From Alicyclobacillus sacchari (lineage in GTDB: Bacteria; Bacillota; Bacilli; Alicyclobacillales; Alicyclobacillaceae): a DNA stretch of 64,000 nt. A program made the position numbers and the translations under genes. The DNA lies in NCBI RefSeq assembly GCF_004366795.1, contig NZ_SORF01000005.1, positions 1-64,000 on the forward strand, given 5' to 3'. The notes beneath the pieces were generated by a model that worked only from the letters and a program-made list of their open reading frames with translations, searched no databases and was not told the DNA's origin. Of the stretch, positions 43,058-51,940 are shown in pieces. Positions within the stretch are counted from its first letter, which is position 1. Every line of letters begins with the position of its first letter.

Positions 43058-44155
43058 TCAAACCTGGGCGACGACCTTCCGCAAGGCCGCGATACACACC
43101 TCATTCTCGGACTCCGTGCCGAACGATATTCGTACATACGATTCCAAACCCGCAAATCCCGCCCGTACAAGAATGGCTTGCTTGCGCAACGCTTCGAATA
43201 CGCGCATGCCATCCCCGACTTGAACGAGTACAAAATTCGCCTCGCTTGGCACCACATACATACCCATCTCGCGCAAGGCCTGATACTGGCGACGACTGGC
43301 CAAAGCCAGCGCCTGGGAGCGTTTGACGTGCTCGAAGTCGGACAGTGCCGCAATGGCGCCGACTTGGGCGATACGATTGACGTTAAACGGTTCCCGAACG
43401 CGGTGCACATAGGCGAACACCTCTGGATTGCCAATCGCATAACCGACGCGAAGTCCGGCAAGACCGTACAACTTCGAGAACGTATGCAAGAAGCACACGT
43501 TTGGACGTTTCAACGCCTGCGCGTTGAACTGAAACCGCTCCGGGTCAGTTGCATAGTTGTCATAGGCCATATCGACGATGACGAAGACGTGCTCCGGCAA
43601 CCGCTCCATCAACTCATCGAACTCAACCTGCTTGAGAACCGTCCCGGTTGGGTTGTTCGGTGTGCACAGATACAACAGCTTGGTTCGCTCGGTGACCGCG
43701 GCAAGCAAAGCCTCGATGTCATATGTAAAATCTGCGCGAAGCGGTGCGAGGTTGACCTTGGCCTTCATGACTTGCGCTCCAAACGTGTATTGCGAAAACG
43801 TCGGAAACGGCGTCACAATCTCGTCGCCTGCATCGAGAAACGTCTCTGACAAGAGCTTGATGATGTCGTCGGACCCATTCCCAACAAAAACTTGGTCAGG
43901 CTGCACATCATGGTGTTCAGCGATTGCAGCTTTAACCAAATCACTACCACCGTCTGGATAAAGGTGTAATTTTGGCAATTCGTGCTCCATCGCGCGAAGG
44001 GCCATTGGGGACGGTCCAAGCGTATTCTCGTTGGAATTCAGTTTGACAAGCGGACGGTCCCCCAGTTCCTTTCGCAACTGTTCATTACTGAGCCCTGGTT
44101 TGTATGGCTCAATGTCCTTCACATTCGGACGAACCTGTACATTCGGATTAAACAT
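43058..44155 (-). CDS. hisC: Histidinol-phosphate aminotransferase family enzyme
   Basis: A 365-residue class II PLP aminotransferase: NSNENTLGPSP N-terminus, GNGSDDIIKLL, LCTPNNPTGTVL, DMAYDNYA with the PLP aspartate and tyrosine, and the lysine in HTFSKLYGLAGLRVGY (about residue 230). It transaminates histidinol phosphate and often aromatic amino acids. No other his gene is nearby, so the aromatic role is equally possible. ATG at 44155 follows CGGAGGTG; the frame is open further but has no homology. Confidence 0.9.
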   Translation of the reverse strand: MFNPNVQVRPNVKDIEPYKPGLSNEQLRKELGDRPLVKLNSNENTLGPSPMALRAMEHELPKLHLYPDGGSDLVKAAIAEHHDVQPDQVFVGNGSDDIIKLLSETFLDAGDEIVTPFPTFSQYTFGAQVMKAKVNLAPLRADFTYDIEALLAAVTERTKLLYLCTPNNPTGTVLKQVEFDELMERLPEHVFVIVDMAYDNYATDPERFQFNAQALKRPNVCFLHTFSKLYGLAGLRVGYAIGNPEVFAYVHRVREPFNVNRIAQVGAIAALSDFEHVKRSQALALASRRQYQALREMGMYVVPSEANFVLVQVGDGMRVFEALRKQAILVRAGFAGLESYVRISFGTESENEVCIAALRKVVAQV

Positions 44156-44225
44156 GGTTGGCACCTCCGGCGCTTCTACATTACGTCCATTGTAGCCCAG
44201 GGCACAGTGCTCGTCACGCGCCTTG

Positions 44226-44882
44226 TCACATGGGCATGGGAGGGGATTTCGGCAAGTGATCCGGCACCTGAGTGCTTTCGCCACCTTCGTGGCGCTTCGA
44301 TCCGCGCGACTGTCCCAACCCGGCCGACAACGCGAATTTCCAGGCCTGCTCCGCCGTCATTCCTGCGTCGCGCACGCGAGATCGCAAAACCATCACCGTC
44401 GCCCCAGCAAACTGGAAGGCGTTAGGCAAATATACCGCAACCAAGTCCCCCGTCGGGTCAATGCTTTCTGGCAATTCCTCGGACGTAATGAATCCAAGCA
44501 CCAGTGCGCGCTCATCCGGCCATTCGACCAAAACGGGAGTTTGGAACGCCTGGCGCCTGCGAAATAAATTCTCAATCAACTCCTTGGCCGTTGTATACAA
44601 GGACTTGATGACTGGGATGTGCATAAACAGCGTATCGGCCCAGGACAACAGCACGCGGCTGACATAGATGCGCGACAGCAGGCCGAGGATGAAGATCGCG
44701 ACGATCACGATGGCAAAACCAAGACCCGGAATGTGCAAGTAGGCCCAAGGCACATACCAACTGACCAGGCCGTCTACCTGATTGACCACAAACACGACGA
44801 CCCAAATGGCAAACACAAACGGCAAAACCGTGGCAAGTCCGATACCAAAGTGCTTTGCTGCTGCACGCAGCAGCCCCTTCAT
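44226..44882 (-). CDS. DUF502 membrane protein
   Basis: A 218-residue protein with two membrane helices near the N-terminus (GLATVLPFVFAIWVVVFVVN and LGFAIVIVAIFILGLLSRIYV), then the DUF502 core (IPVIKSLYTTAKELIENLF, FQTPVLVEWP, LGFIT, VAVYLPNAF). Function of the family is unknown. The Arg/Lys/Pro-rich tail is probably disordered. It lies 13 bases downstream of the CAX-type gene. Confidence 0.85.
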   Translation of the reverse strand: MKGLLRAAAKHFGIGLATVLPFVFAIWVVVFVVNQVDGLVSWYVPWAYLHIPGLGFAIVIVAIFILGLLSRIYVSRVLLSWADTLFMHIPVIKSLYTTAKELIENLFRRRQAFQTPVLVEWPDERALVLGFITSEELPESIDPTGDLVAVYLPNAFQFAGATVMVLRSRVRDAGMTAEQAWKFALSAGLGQSRGSKRHEGGESTQVPDHLPKSPPMPM

Positions 44883-44894
44883 CGCAATCCCCCC

Positions 44895-45956
44895 TTAGAC
44901 AGCTGCCGGGAGGCTGTAGAAACCGGCAGCGAGGACCAGATACGCGCCAACAGCCATGGCGCCCTCCAGCCAGTTGGATTCACCATCGAGCATCAAGACA
45001 ACCACGAGCAACACGGCGGCAATCATGCTGACCAGCTCAGGCCAGCTGAACAAAAAGTTAAACGGCACACCGATGCACGCCCCGACGAAAAAGAGAACGG
45101 GTGCGATGAACATTGCCACTTGCAGCGTGCTGCCAACCGCGATTTCCACCGACAAATCCATGCGGTTTTTCCACGCCATCCAAACGGCCGAGGCGTGTTC
45201 GGCAGCATTGCCAATGATGGCGACGACGACTACACCGATGAACAACTCGCTCCAGCCTAACTGCGCCGCGATGGATCGTACCGTACCCACAAGCCAGTCG
45301 CTCTCTAGGCTGACGAGCACGGTGGTCACGGCCAACGTCAAGACGGCTGGCCAAAGCCGCTGTGGAACGCCTTCTGTTTGTTCTTGTTCGTGGCCGATAT
45401 ATGCGAACACTTCGCGATGCGTAAACAGACTGAAATACAAGCCAAGCAGATACACAATCAGCGATACAAGGGCGACGCCAAAGGATAACACAGACGGGAC
45501 GGGATGGGCCGTGCGAGCGAACACTGTGGGCACAACAAAAGCAACCCCCACGCCCAGCATTAACATCGAGGCATTGCTGCGAGCAACTCGGACATTGAAC
45601 TCTTGAATCGGATGCCGAATGCCGCCTACGAAAAAGCTTAGGCCCAGCACAAATAGAAGGTTACCGACGACAGAGCCGGTGATCGAAGCCTTCACCAAAG
45701 ATGTTAATCCTTCGTGCAACGAGAAAATTCCGATAATCAGTTCAACAGCGTTGCCAAACGTCGCGGATAAGAGTCCGCCCAAACGCGCACCGGCGTGTGC
45801 GGCGATGGTTTCCGTTGCCTTCCCCATCAGTGCCGCAAGTGGGATCATGGCAACTGCCGCCGCAAAAAACTTCGGCATGTCGCCGAAACCACCCACCTGC
45901 ACGACCACGCTGACCGCCACGACAATCGCAGTGACAATGGACAATACTCGGTTCAA
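44895..45956 (-). CDS. chaA: CAX-family Ca2+(Na+)/H+ exchanger
   Basis: An 11-helix cation/proton antiporter of about 353 residues. The two alpha-repeat signatures are FGNAVELIIGIFSL (about 66-80) and IIGNAAEHASAVWMAW (about 240-255), each with the essential glutamate. B. subtilis ChaA (YfkE) is the model; it exports calcium. TTG at 45956 has GAGGTG at 7 nt; ATG at 45971 is the alternative with a poor site. Confidence 0.9.
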   Translation of the reverse strand: MNRVLSIVTAIVVAVSVVVQVGGFGDMPKFFAAAVAMIPLAALMGKATETIAAHAGARLGGLLSATFGNAVELIIGIFSLHEGLTSLVKASITGSVVGNLLFVLGLSFFVGGIRHPIQEFNVRVARSNASMLMLGVGVAFVVPTVFARTAHPVPSVLSFGVALVSLIVYLLGLYFSLFTHREVFAYIGHEQEQTEGVPQRLWPAVLTLAVTTVLVSLESDWLVGTVRSIAAQLGWSELFIGVVVVAIIGNAAEHASAVWMAWKNRMDLSVEIAVGSTLQVAMFIAPVLFFVGACIGVPFNFLFSWPELVSMIAAVLLVVVLMLDGESNWLEGAMAVGAYLVLAAGFYSLPAAV

Positions 45957-45983
45957 AATCCGACACCTCATTCCAAACGACAG

Positions 45984-45999
45984 ACGTTGTCATCAACGT
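45984..45999. repeat. Short inverted repeat before the CAX gene
   Basis: ACGTTG (45984-45989) and CAACGT (45994-45999) flank TCAT, 28 bases upstream of the CAX start, where an operator could lie. Small palindromes are common, so this is only a candidate. Confidence 0.35.
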
Positions 46000-46086
46000 A
46001 ACAGATTTCCCACAGAACTGCACATGCTTCGACGGGGAAGTCTGAAAGCTGTGTTACAATACGATGGAAGAACGGGGGGATGACGG

Positions 46087-46455
46087 ATGTATCAATTTCC
46101 GAAGATCAAAATGTTGCGCGGCGAACTCAAGCGCACAGAGATTCGCAACCAAGTGAAATATCAATTAACCACCAAAGAGTTTATTCAACAACGCGGTCGA
46201 ACAACCTATCGAATCGCCCTCGAGCATATTTTGGGATTCGTCGAGTGCTCTGATTCGGAGTATGTGCGCCACGCCAAACCGGTGTACGGGACGATACCGG
46301 ATCGATTCGGAAAGCCATACAAAATCGTCACCAACTTGATGTATCTGGTCACCGAGAGCGGCGTGATCGAACAGTCCCGCGTTTCCTTTTACACACGGCT
46401 TTCGCCAAACTTTGCAAGGCAATTGGAAATGCTGCTCACGGCGAACGGCATGTAG
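46087..46455 (+). CDS. Unknown 122-residue soluble protein
   Basis: ATG at 46087 follows GGGGGGATGACGG, with a -10-like TACAAT at 46054-46059. The basic, soluble product (MYQFPKIKMLRGELKRTEIR..., TYRIALEHILGFVE, NLMYLVTESGVIEQSRVSFY) has no motif I recognise. It is divergent from the CAX gene and convergent with the 74-residue membrane-protein gene. Confidence 0.7.
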   Translation: MYQFPKIKMLRGELKRTEIRNQVKYQLTTKEFIQQRGRTTYRIALEHILGFVECSDSEYVRHAKPVYGTIPDRFGKPYKIVTNLMYLVTESGVIEQSRVSFYTRLSPNFARQLEMLLTANGM

Positions 46456-46460
46456 ATCAT

Positions 46461-46685
46461 TTAGTAATTTCGCCAGTCGTCGTCCTCCTGCTCCGGCGGC
46501 CTTTGCTTCTGCCGGATTCGGCGCACCACCCAGCGCGTCGCGACGACCAAGGCGCAGAGCGCGACGACCGCATACCCTCCCCACAACAGCCAAGGCACAC
46601 CGAGACGTTGATGTAACCACGCCGCCAATTCGTATGCAGCAATGGCAATTGCTGCAAACATCCAGTCAGGAAACCCATAGTTCAT
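46461..46685 (-). CDS. Small two-helix membrane protein (74 residues)
   Basis: Two hydrophobic helices (WMFAAIAIAAYELAAWL and LLWGGYAVVALCALVVATRW) with a charged tail RRIRQKQRPPEQEDDDW. Its ATG overlaps the stop of the DUF72 gene (ATGA), which is the best evidence that it is expressed. Function unknown. Confidence 0.7.
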   Translation of the reverse strand: MNYGFPDWMFAAIAIAAYELAAWLHQRLGVPWLLWGGYAVVALCALVVATRWVVRRIRQKQRPPEQEDDDWRNY

Positions 46686-47584
46686 GAAAATCCTTCACCG
46701 CCGTCTACAATGTGGTCAGGCAAAAGCGACAACTGCTCCGAATGCTCTAAGAGCGGGCGCTGACGCTTCGCACCCCCAATCAAATCAAGCCAGTCAAACG
46801 CGTTCCAAACCGCGTCATTGTTGGAATTATTGTTCATTAGCACATGAAACTCTTGAACCTTGCCGGCTAGGGAGACGACGTCGGGCACAAAAGATTCTAG
46901 TTCACTGCGACTGTACCGATAGTCAAACCGCTGTTTGGAGGACGTCAATCCAGGCTTGTCCCACATCTCCAAGTTCCTCCCATGCATGCGCAGGACCCCC
47001 AACTGTGCATGCGTCAAACGCGGTACATACGGCACCGACTTGCGACCAGCCTGAGGCTCGTCACAAATCACATGGATAGCGCCAATCGACGAAAGCCAAG
47101 CAATGGTCTTCTCAATCCGCTCGGAACTTTGAAACCAACTGCGCTCTCGAAACTCGACGGCTGCATTCATAGGTTGACAGAACGTCACCAGCCGTTCGAC
47201 AATGACCCGATTCTCACGGGTCGCGCCGAACCAAGGTGGAAATTGCAACAAGATAGCCGACATCGCACCTCGCTCGAGAACTGGCCGCAGCGACTCAAGG
47301 AATGCGTATCCCATTTCCCGCCGCTCATCTCGTGACAAGCCGCGCGTGTGCAGTGTCATCGCCGCAGGGGCCTTCACATGAAAGCGAAAATCGCTATCAA
47401 CCAGCCCCAACCAACGCTCCCATGTGCGAGTGGTGACCATTCCGTAAAACGTGCTGTCGATCTCGACCACCGAAAAAAACGAACCATAATACCGCAACCG
47501 CTCAGAAACGGCCAGATGACGAGGGTAGAACGAATCGTGATCGGCAAACGCACACGTTCCTGCACGTATTCGCAGCCTCACCAC
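46682..47584 (-). CDS. DUF72 family protein (TIM-barrel-like, YecE-type)
   Basis: A 300-residue protein with the DUF72 pattern: AGTCAFADHDSFYP at the N-terminus (usual WxxxFYP region), RLRYYGSFFSVVEIDSTFYG, FHVKAPAAMTLHT, LLQFPPWF, AVEFRERSW, LRMHGRN and MNNNSNNDAV. Its function is unknown, although structures show a TIM barrel. It starts at GTG 47584, with a second GTG next to it; the ribosome site is weak. Confidence 0.88.
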   Translation of the reverse strand: MVRLRIRAGTCAFADHDSFYPRHLAVSERLRYYGSFFSVVEIDSTFYGMVTTRTWERWLGLVDSDFRFHVKAPAAMTLHTRGLSRDERREMGYAFLESLRPVLERGAMSAILLQFPPWFGATRENRVIVERLVTFCQPMNAAVEFRERSWFQSSERIEKTIAWLSSIGAIHVICDEPQAGRKSVPYVPRLTHAQLGVLRMHGRNLEMWDKPGLTSSKQRFDYRYSRSELESFVPDVVSLAGKVQEFHVLMNNNSNNDAVWNAFDWLDLIGGAKRQRPLLEHSEQLSLLPDHIVDGGEGFS

Positions 47585-47605
47585 CCCATTCCAGCACTCG
47601 CAACT

Positions 47606-47635
47606 TTGACCGCTTTCCAGTCATATCGCTATAAT
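47606..47635 (+). promoter_or_regulatory. Sigma-A promoter of the zinc-ribbon gene
   Basis: TTGACC (47606-47611), an 18-nt spacer and consensus TATAAT (47630-47635), about 50 bases before the zinc-ribbon start. It may also read on into the LCP gene. Confidence 0.75.
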
Positions 47636-47686
47636 AGTTGTGGTTATTTCGCACAGCTAACCCAGCACTGATAGGAGATGAGACAC

Positions 47687-47872
47687 GTGGCCAGCAACCA
47701 ACACGCCATCCGCTGTCCGCATTGCGATCATACCTGGTTCCGGGAAGAACGCCAAGTGGAGCTTGACTCAAGCGTCGTCATCCGGCCGGATTTACCCGTA
47801 CCAGGACGTGTACTGCGCGAGCAATATCAGTACATCTGCACGAATTGCAATCAAGTTTTGCGCCACGAATAA
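47687..47872 (+). CDS. Small zinc-ribbon protein (61 residues)
   Basis: The product is essentially one C2-C2 zinc ribbon: CPHC near residue 11 and CTNC near residue 50. The middle holds the polar loop EERQVELDSSVVIRPDLPVPGRV. GTG at 47687 is 9 nt past AGGAG; ATG at 47678 abuts the site and is unlikely. Such proteins bind nucleic acid or other proteins; no specific function can be given. Confidence 0.7.
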   Translation: MASNQHAIRCPHCDHTWFREERQVELDSSVVIRPDLPVPGRVLREQYQYICTNCNQVLRHE

Positions 47873-47902
47873 TTCCGTTATTCACCTCATTGTATAAAAC
47901 AC

Positions 47903-47943
47903 CCCATCTCCTCAAATCATAGGATAGATGTCGAGGAGATGGG
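47903..47943 (+). promoter_or_regulatory. Hairpin that sequesters the LCP ribosome-binding site
   Basis: CCCATCTCCTC (47903-47913) is the exact complement of GAGGAGATGGG (47933-47943), with a 19-nt loop. The 3' arm contains the GAGGAG Shine-Dalgarno of the LCP gene. No T-run follows, so it looks like a translational switch rather than a terminator. Confidence 0.6.
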
Positions 47944-47944
47944 A

Positions 47945-49006
47945 GTGGTTTTCTTGACAGATAAGCCAAAGACACCACACAAAAGAAAACTTGCCCGCAC
48001 TGGACGCTACGCCGCCATCGCGTTCGGCCTCCTCGCAGCCGCGGCGACCCTCGTGCATGGCAACCGCCACATCCTAGCTCATAAATTTACAGCAACCAAT
48101 GGCTCAGGTACGACAACCAATCACACACCAGCGCAACTCTGGCCTCACACCGGGACAAATCACAACGGCACAACAGGAAGACAGACGATTTTGTTCATCG
48201 GAAGCGATGAGCGTCCAAAGCAAGGCAACGGTAACTCCGATGTCTTGATGGTTGCTAGTCTCGACGATGAACATCACCGAATTGAACTACTGTCCATTCC
48301 GCGCGATACCCAGGTGGCATTCCCGGACGGCCGGTATCACAAAATCAATGATTCGCTAGCAGAAGGCGGTCCAACACTCACGTGCGGTCTCGTCGAACAG
48401 TTAATCGGCATACCTATCGATCACTATGCCATGACCGAATTTGACGGACTCGTGCGCATGGTCGACCGTATGGGCGGCATCGACATCAACGTGCCGCGAA
48501 ATATGTATTATCGCACAGGCGACCAAAAACACGGCGTGATTTCATTACACAAGGGCACGCAGCACCTCAACGGCGAACAAGCCTTAGGCTTCGTCCGGTA
48601 TCGGCACGATGCACTCGGAGACATTGGCCGCACCGAGCGACAACAGGCATTTCTCCTCGCCGTTAAAAACCAACTGCTGCGCCCAGAGACGATCCCGCAA
48701 CTGCCTGCCATCGCCTATGACCTGCTGCGCAGCGTGGATACCGATTTGACAGCCGTCGATCTTGGCCGCCTTGTCGCGCACGCTCACACGTATCGCACAT
48801 ACAGCACCATCCACGCAACATTGCCCGGTTCGTTTCACGATCCGGATGCGACAAGGCCGGGCGACCTCAGCTACTGGATTGTGAATCCGAAAGAGGCTCA
48901 CTATGTCGCCAAGCGATTCTTCGTCGATGGAATCGTTCCTAAAAACACCATTCAGGATCCTCGTTTGACCCGCACTTGGATGACGCCTGCAGACGCAGAT
49001 GCCTGA
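47945..49006 (+). CDS. LCP (LytR-CpsA-Psr) family cell-wall polymer ligase
   Basis: LCP proteins move lipid-linked teichoic acid or other polymers to peptidoglycan. One N-terminal membrane helix (YAAIAFGLLAAAATLV) is followed by the LCP domain with LFIGSDERPKQGNGNSDVLMV (the Asp and Arg that bind pyrophosphate), LSIPRDTQV, HKINDSLAEGG, and GFVRYRHDALGDIGRTERQQ. About 353 residues. GTG at 47945 has GAGGAG at 6 nt; TTG at 47954 is an alternative. The site lies in a hairpin (see separate entry). Confidence 0.92.
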   Translation: MVFLTDKPKTPHKRKLARTGRYAAIAFGLLAAAATLVHGNRHILAHKFTATNGSGTTTNHTPAQLWPHTGTNHNGTTGRQTILFIGSDERPKQGNGNSDVLMVASLDDEHHRIELLSIPRDTQVAFPDGRYHKINDSLAEGGPTLTCGLVEQLIGIPIDHYAMTEFDGLVRMVDRMGGIDINVPRNMYYRTGDQKHGVISLHKGTQHLNGEQALGFVRYRHDALGDIGRTERQQAFLLAVKNQLLRPETIPQLPAIAYDLLRSVDTDLTAVDLGRLVAHAHTYRTYSTIHATLPGSFHDPDATRPGDLSYWIVNPKEAHYVAKRFFVDGIVPKNTIQDPRLTRTWMTPADADA

Positions 49007-49020
49007 TTGCGCAAGTCCGT

Positions 49021-49045
49021 GAGCGGCGTGCGTCAAACGCCGCTC
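49021..49045. terminator. Bidirectional hairpin between LCP and glycosyltransferase genes
   Basis: GAGCGGCGT (49021-49029) pairs with ACGCCGCTC (49037-49045) over 7 nt. It contains the stop of the glycosyltransferase and lies just after the LCP gene. TTC follows on the plus strand. Confidence 0.6.
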
Positions 49046-50184
49046 TTCACGCGTGTGAAGGCAGTCGGTGCCGATTCTCGCGTGACGACGATGTCTCCCC
49101 GTTCACGGTGCTCAGTTTCCCGCCATGTGACCTTATTGTTCATGACGTAGGACCATACGGTTGAAACGAGAATGCCCACCGCTTGTCCAACCGGCACAAT
49201 GAAACCAATCCGCTCGCATGCGTGCATCACAAGTGTCGTAATCAAAATTCCTACCAGCGAGATCGCCACAAACAGCGGCAGTTTCACATTCCACTTGCGG
49301 CCCTCACGCGGCGAGCGCCAGGTAATTTGATCATTCCAAATGTAGTTGTTCAACATCGCGACCAACGAAGCGAGAATCGACGCCGGTGTATCCTTCATAT
49401 GAAAAGCATAGAGCAGGATGGTCAGCATCAATTCGTTGACGATCACACCACTTGCCCCGATGATACAAAACAGGAAAAAGCGCCGATCGCTGGGGCTTTG
49501 CGAGACCAGGCGCACAAGGTGACGAAAGTAGTTCCATTGCTCATGCATACTCATTTTCGATTCGCCGGCGTCGCGAGCCAAAAATGCGTATGCAATTTCG
49601 TGAACCGTCCGATAGTGCCCCTTGACCAATACTTCAATCAGGATTTTCCAACCTATCGGATCGAGTTCAGCGCCTTCAACCACCTCGCGTTGTAAGCCGA
49701 AAAAGCCGCTGGTGCAGTCAGAGATGCGCCGTAAACGGTGCAGCGCCAGCTGGCCGATGACGCGCGCTGTCCATGATACCAACTTCCGAAACGGGCCCAA
49801 TCCCCCATCCGATCCGCCTTCGACAAAACGACTTGGAATTACGATGTCTGTACCCTGCTTGAGTCTTTCATACATGGCAGGCAGCAACTCAGGAGGATGC
49901 TGCAAATCTGCGTCCATCACGATGAAATAGCGCCCGCGCGCCAATTTGAACCCGCGAACGACGGCACTGGCCAAACCGCGCTCACCCTCTCGATGGTGCA
50001 CGTTGACGCGCTCGTCCTCCGTCACGAGTTCGGACAACACCTGCACCGTTTCATCAGAGCTGTCATCGACGAACCAGATCTCGTATGAAATGTCCGCAGA
50101 CCCCATAGCTTCATGAATGCGCCGCACAATCGGACGTATGTTATCCTTTTCATTATAGGATGGGATAATAATACTAAGCTCCAA
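49033..50184 (-). CDS. DPM1-like glycosyltransferase fused to a GtrA membrane domain
   Basis: Residues 1-220 are a family 2 glycosyltransferase of the polyprenyl-phosphate mannose/glucose synthase type (IIIPSYNEKDNIRPIV, WFVDDSSDETVQ, YFIVMDADLQHPPELLP). Residues about 235-360 form a GtrA-like four-helix domain (FCIIGASGVIVNELMLTILLYAF, LNNYIWNDQITW). Such fusions transfer a sugar onto a lipid carrier for cell-surface glycans. TTG at 50184 follows AAGGGG. It is the last gene of MarR-HIBADH-like-small protein-GT. Confidence 0.92.
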   Translation of the reverse strand: MELSIIIPSYNEKDNIRPIVRRIHEAMGSADISYEIWFVDDSSDETVQVLSELVTEDERVNVHHREGERGLASAVVRGFKLARGRYFIVMDADLQHPPELLPAMYERLKQGTDIVIPSRFVEGGSDGGLGPFRKLVSWTARVIGQLALHRLRRISDCTSGFFGLQREVVEGAELDPIGWKILIEVLVKGHYRTVHEIAYAFLARDAGESKMSMHEQWNYFRHLVRLVSQSPSDRRFFLFCIIGASGVIVNELMLTILLYAFHMKDTPASILASLVAMLNNYIWNDQITWRSPREGRKWNVKLPLFVAISLVGILITTLVMHACERIGFIVPVGQAVGILVSTVWSYVMNNKVTWRETEHRERGDIVVTRESAPTAFTRVKSGV

Positions 50185-50238
50185 TTTGACAACCCCTTCG
50201 GTCTACTCAACACCGCGAGTTCGACCATCTTCAAACCA

Positions 50239-50478
50239 CTATGGCCACCAGTAGCCTACGTGCAGCCCCAACCAGTCCTGCTCAAGCAGCGAACCGACAG
50301 GATAATACGGTGCTAATACAGGATAACTGTTGATAAACCACTGAACCTCTTCAGATGAATCCTTGCGCAACCACCAAGGAAGCAAGCCCATTCCTTGCTC
50401 GAACCACAAAGGTTCTTCTAACACCTCGTACCAATCGTACCACGTATACGGTTGGCCCGCGCCGTCGTTTTGCGCCAT
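50239..50478 (-). CDS. Unknown Trp/Tyr-rich small protein (79 residues)
   Basis: ATG at 50478 has GGGAGGG. The 79-residue product is very rich in Trp, Tyr and Pro (QPYTWYDWYEVLEEPLWFEQ, YPVLAPYYPVGSL, HVGYWWP) and has no membrane helix. Composition of this type is seen in some spore-coat proteins, but that link is only a suggestion. It sits between the dehydrogenase and glycosyltransferase genes, with 33 and 54 bases on either side. Confidence 0.65.
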   Translation of the reverse strand: MAQNDGAGQPYTWYDWYEVLEEPLWFEQGMGLLPWWLRKDSSEEVQWFINSYPVLAPYYPVGSLLEQDWLGLHVGYWWP

Positions 50479-50511
50479 GAAGGACCCTCCCACATGAGAG
50501 ACTCCTATAGC

Positions 50512-51393
50512 TTATGCTTGATCGACGCCTCCGGTTTGTGCAGCCCGAAAGGCAACCAGCGAAGCCATATCGAGATCGCCGAACCCTGATGCAACAGCAT
50601 CACGCATCACGGATGCGGCGGCAGACGCGATGGGAAGTTGTGCACCGACTGCCTCTGCTTGGCGCAATGCGAGTTGCATGTCTTTCAACAAGTGCTTTAA
50701 TGCAAACTGCACGGGATAATCATCGGTGACGACAAGCTGCCGCTTTGCAGACAAGACGGGAGCCCATACAGCACTTGACGCCAACACGTCAAGCACTGTC
50801 TCACGCGCAAAACCACTTCGTTCCCCGTATGCGACCGTTTCTGCCAACATCTCCATAACGATGCCCAAAAAGGCGTTAACCAGCAACTTCATCGCCGCGC
50901 CTTGACCGATTCCCCCTAGATAAAACGACTTTCGTCCGAGGGCAGCAAGAAGCGGTTCGACCTGAGCAAAATCATCGGCCTGACCACCAGCGAGAACCAC
51001 CAAGGTCGCATCCATAGCTGGTTTGACAGAACCAAGCACAGGGGCTTCAAGATATCGCAAACCAGTCCCAGTTAAGCGATCCGCCAGTTGGCGGCTTTCG
51101 TCGACCCCTATCGTGCTCATATTGACCACAAGCGTTCCTCGCTCCATGCTATCAGCTGCCCCAAAGCCGAACAACAGAGACTCCACTGCGGCCATGTCTG
51201 ACACCATCACAAAGACGACATCCTGATCAGCGACCGCCTCGTGAACATCGGAAACCACCGTAACATGTTCAGGCATGTCTTGGCCTAATGACTTGACCGT
51301 TCGATTGAACGCTGTGATGGGATAACCAACACGCGCCACATTTCGCACCATGGGTACACCCATATTGCCAAGGCCCAGCCAACCAAGTTTCAT
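50512..51393 (-). CDS. 3-hydroxyisobutyrate dehydrogenase-like oxidoreductase
   Basis: A beta-hydroxyacid dehydrogenase of 293 residues: NAD(P) motif GWLGLGNMGVPMVRN at the start, the substrate segment APVLGSVKPAMDATLVVLAGG, and the catalytic lysine in GIGQGAAMKLLVNAF (about residue 170). The exact acid substrate is unknown. ATG at 51393 overlaps the MarR stop as ATGA, so the two are co-translated. Confidence 0.9.
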   Translation of the reverse strand: MKLGWLGLGNMGVPMVRNVARVGYPITAFNRTVKSLGQDMPEHVTVVSDVHEAVADQDVVFVMVSDMAAVESLLFGFGAADSMERGTLVVNMSTIGVDESRQLADRLTGTGLRYLEAPVLGSVKPAMDATLVVLAGGQADDFAQVEPLLAALGRKSFYLGGIGQGAAMKLLVNAFLGIVMEMLAETVAYGERSGFARETVLDVLASSAVWAPVLSAKRQLVVTDDYPVQFALKHLLKDMQLALRQAEAVGAQLPIASAAASVMRDAVASGFGDLDMASLVAFRAAQTGGVDQA

Positions 51394-51869
51394 TCGAATC
51401 CACCCTTTCTTCCGTGACAGGGTGCATCGCACTCATTGTCCAAAATTTCCACCATGCGTTCCAGCAAGTTCAGAAATTGCCGCGCATCATCCTCACCCAG
51501 CTTGTCCAGCAAATCACCCAACTTTTTTGACCGTTCGATGGACAACAGCCGCAATTGACGTTTTCCATCTTCCGTAAGACTCACATAGACAACGCGGCGA
51601 TCCTCGTTAGATCTAACCCTCTCGACATAATTCAACCGCACCAGCTCGTCGCATACCTGCGTGATGGCCCCTGGACTCAGTCCGGCGATACGGGCAATTT
51701 CAGATGACTTTGCCTGCTGAACAAAGCTCAGGTAACGCATGACAAAGAGCTGTGTGGTCGTTAAGCCGGACTTGTTTTCCGGGAAATGGGCACGCATGCC
51801 GCGTACAAACCTTTCCACGATTGTATCCAGCTTTTGAACGATATCCAGACGCTCTGTGTTCACCGACAT
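51390..51869 (-). CDS. MarR-family regulator
   Basis: A 159-residue winged-helix regulator: QQAKSSEIARIAGLSPGAITQVCDEL recognition helices, then the wing RSNEDRRVVYVSLTEDGKR. It is transcribed ahead of the dehydrogenase and probably controls this operon. Ligand unknown. ATG at 51869 follows TTTGGAGTG. Confidence 0.9.
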   Translation of the reverse strand: MSVNTERLDIVQKLDTIVERFVRGMRAHFPENKSGLTTTQLFVMRYLSFVQQAKSSEIARIAGLSPGAITQVCDELVRLNYVERVRSNEDRRVVYVSLTEDGKRQLRLLSIERSKKLGDLLDKLGEDDARQFLNLLERMVEILDNECDAPCHGRKGGFE

Positions 51870-51940
51870 TCACTCCAAATCAAAGATACAGGCAGCCCGC
51901 CCACCCCAAGCATGGCAGCTGCCGTGCCCACAGATAGAAA

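Noticed and set aside
45957-46086. Possible yybP-ykoY manganese riboswitch before the CAX-type exchanger
   Set aside because: The region is short and the conserved riboswitch segments are not seen.
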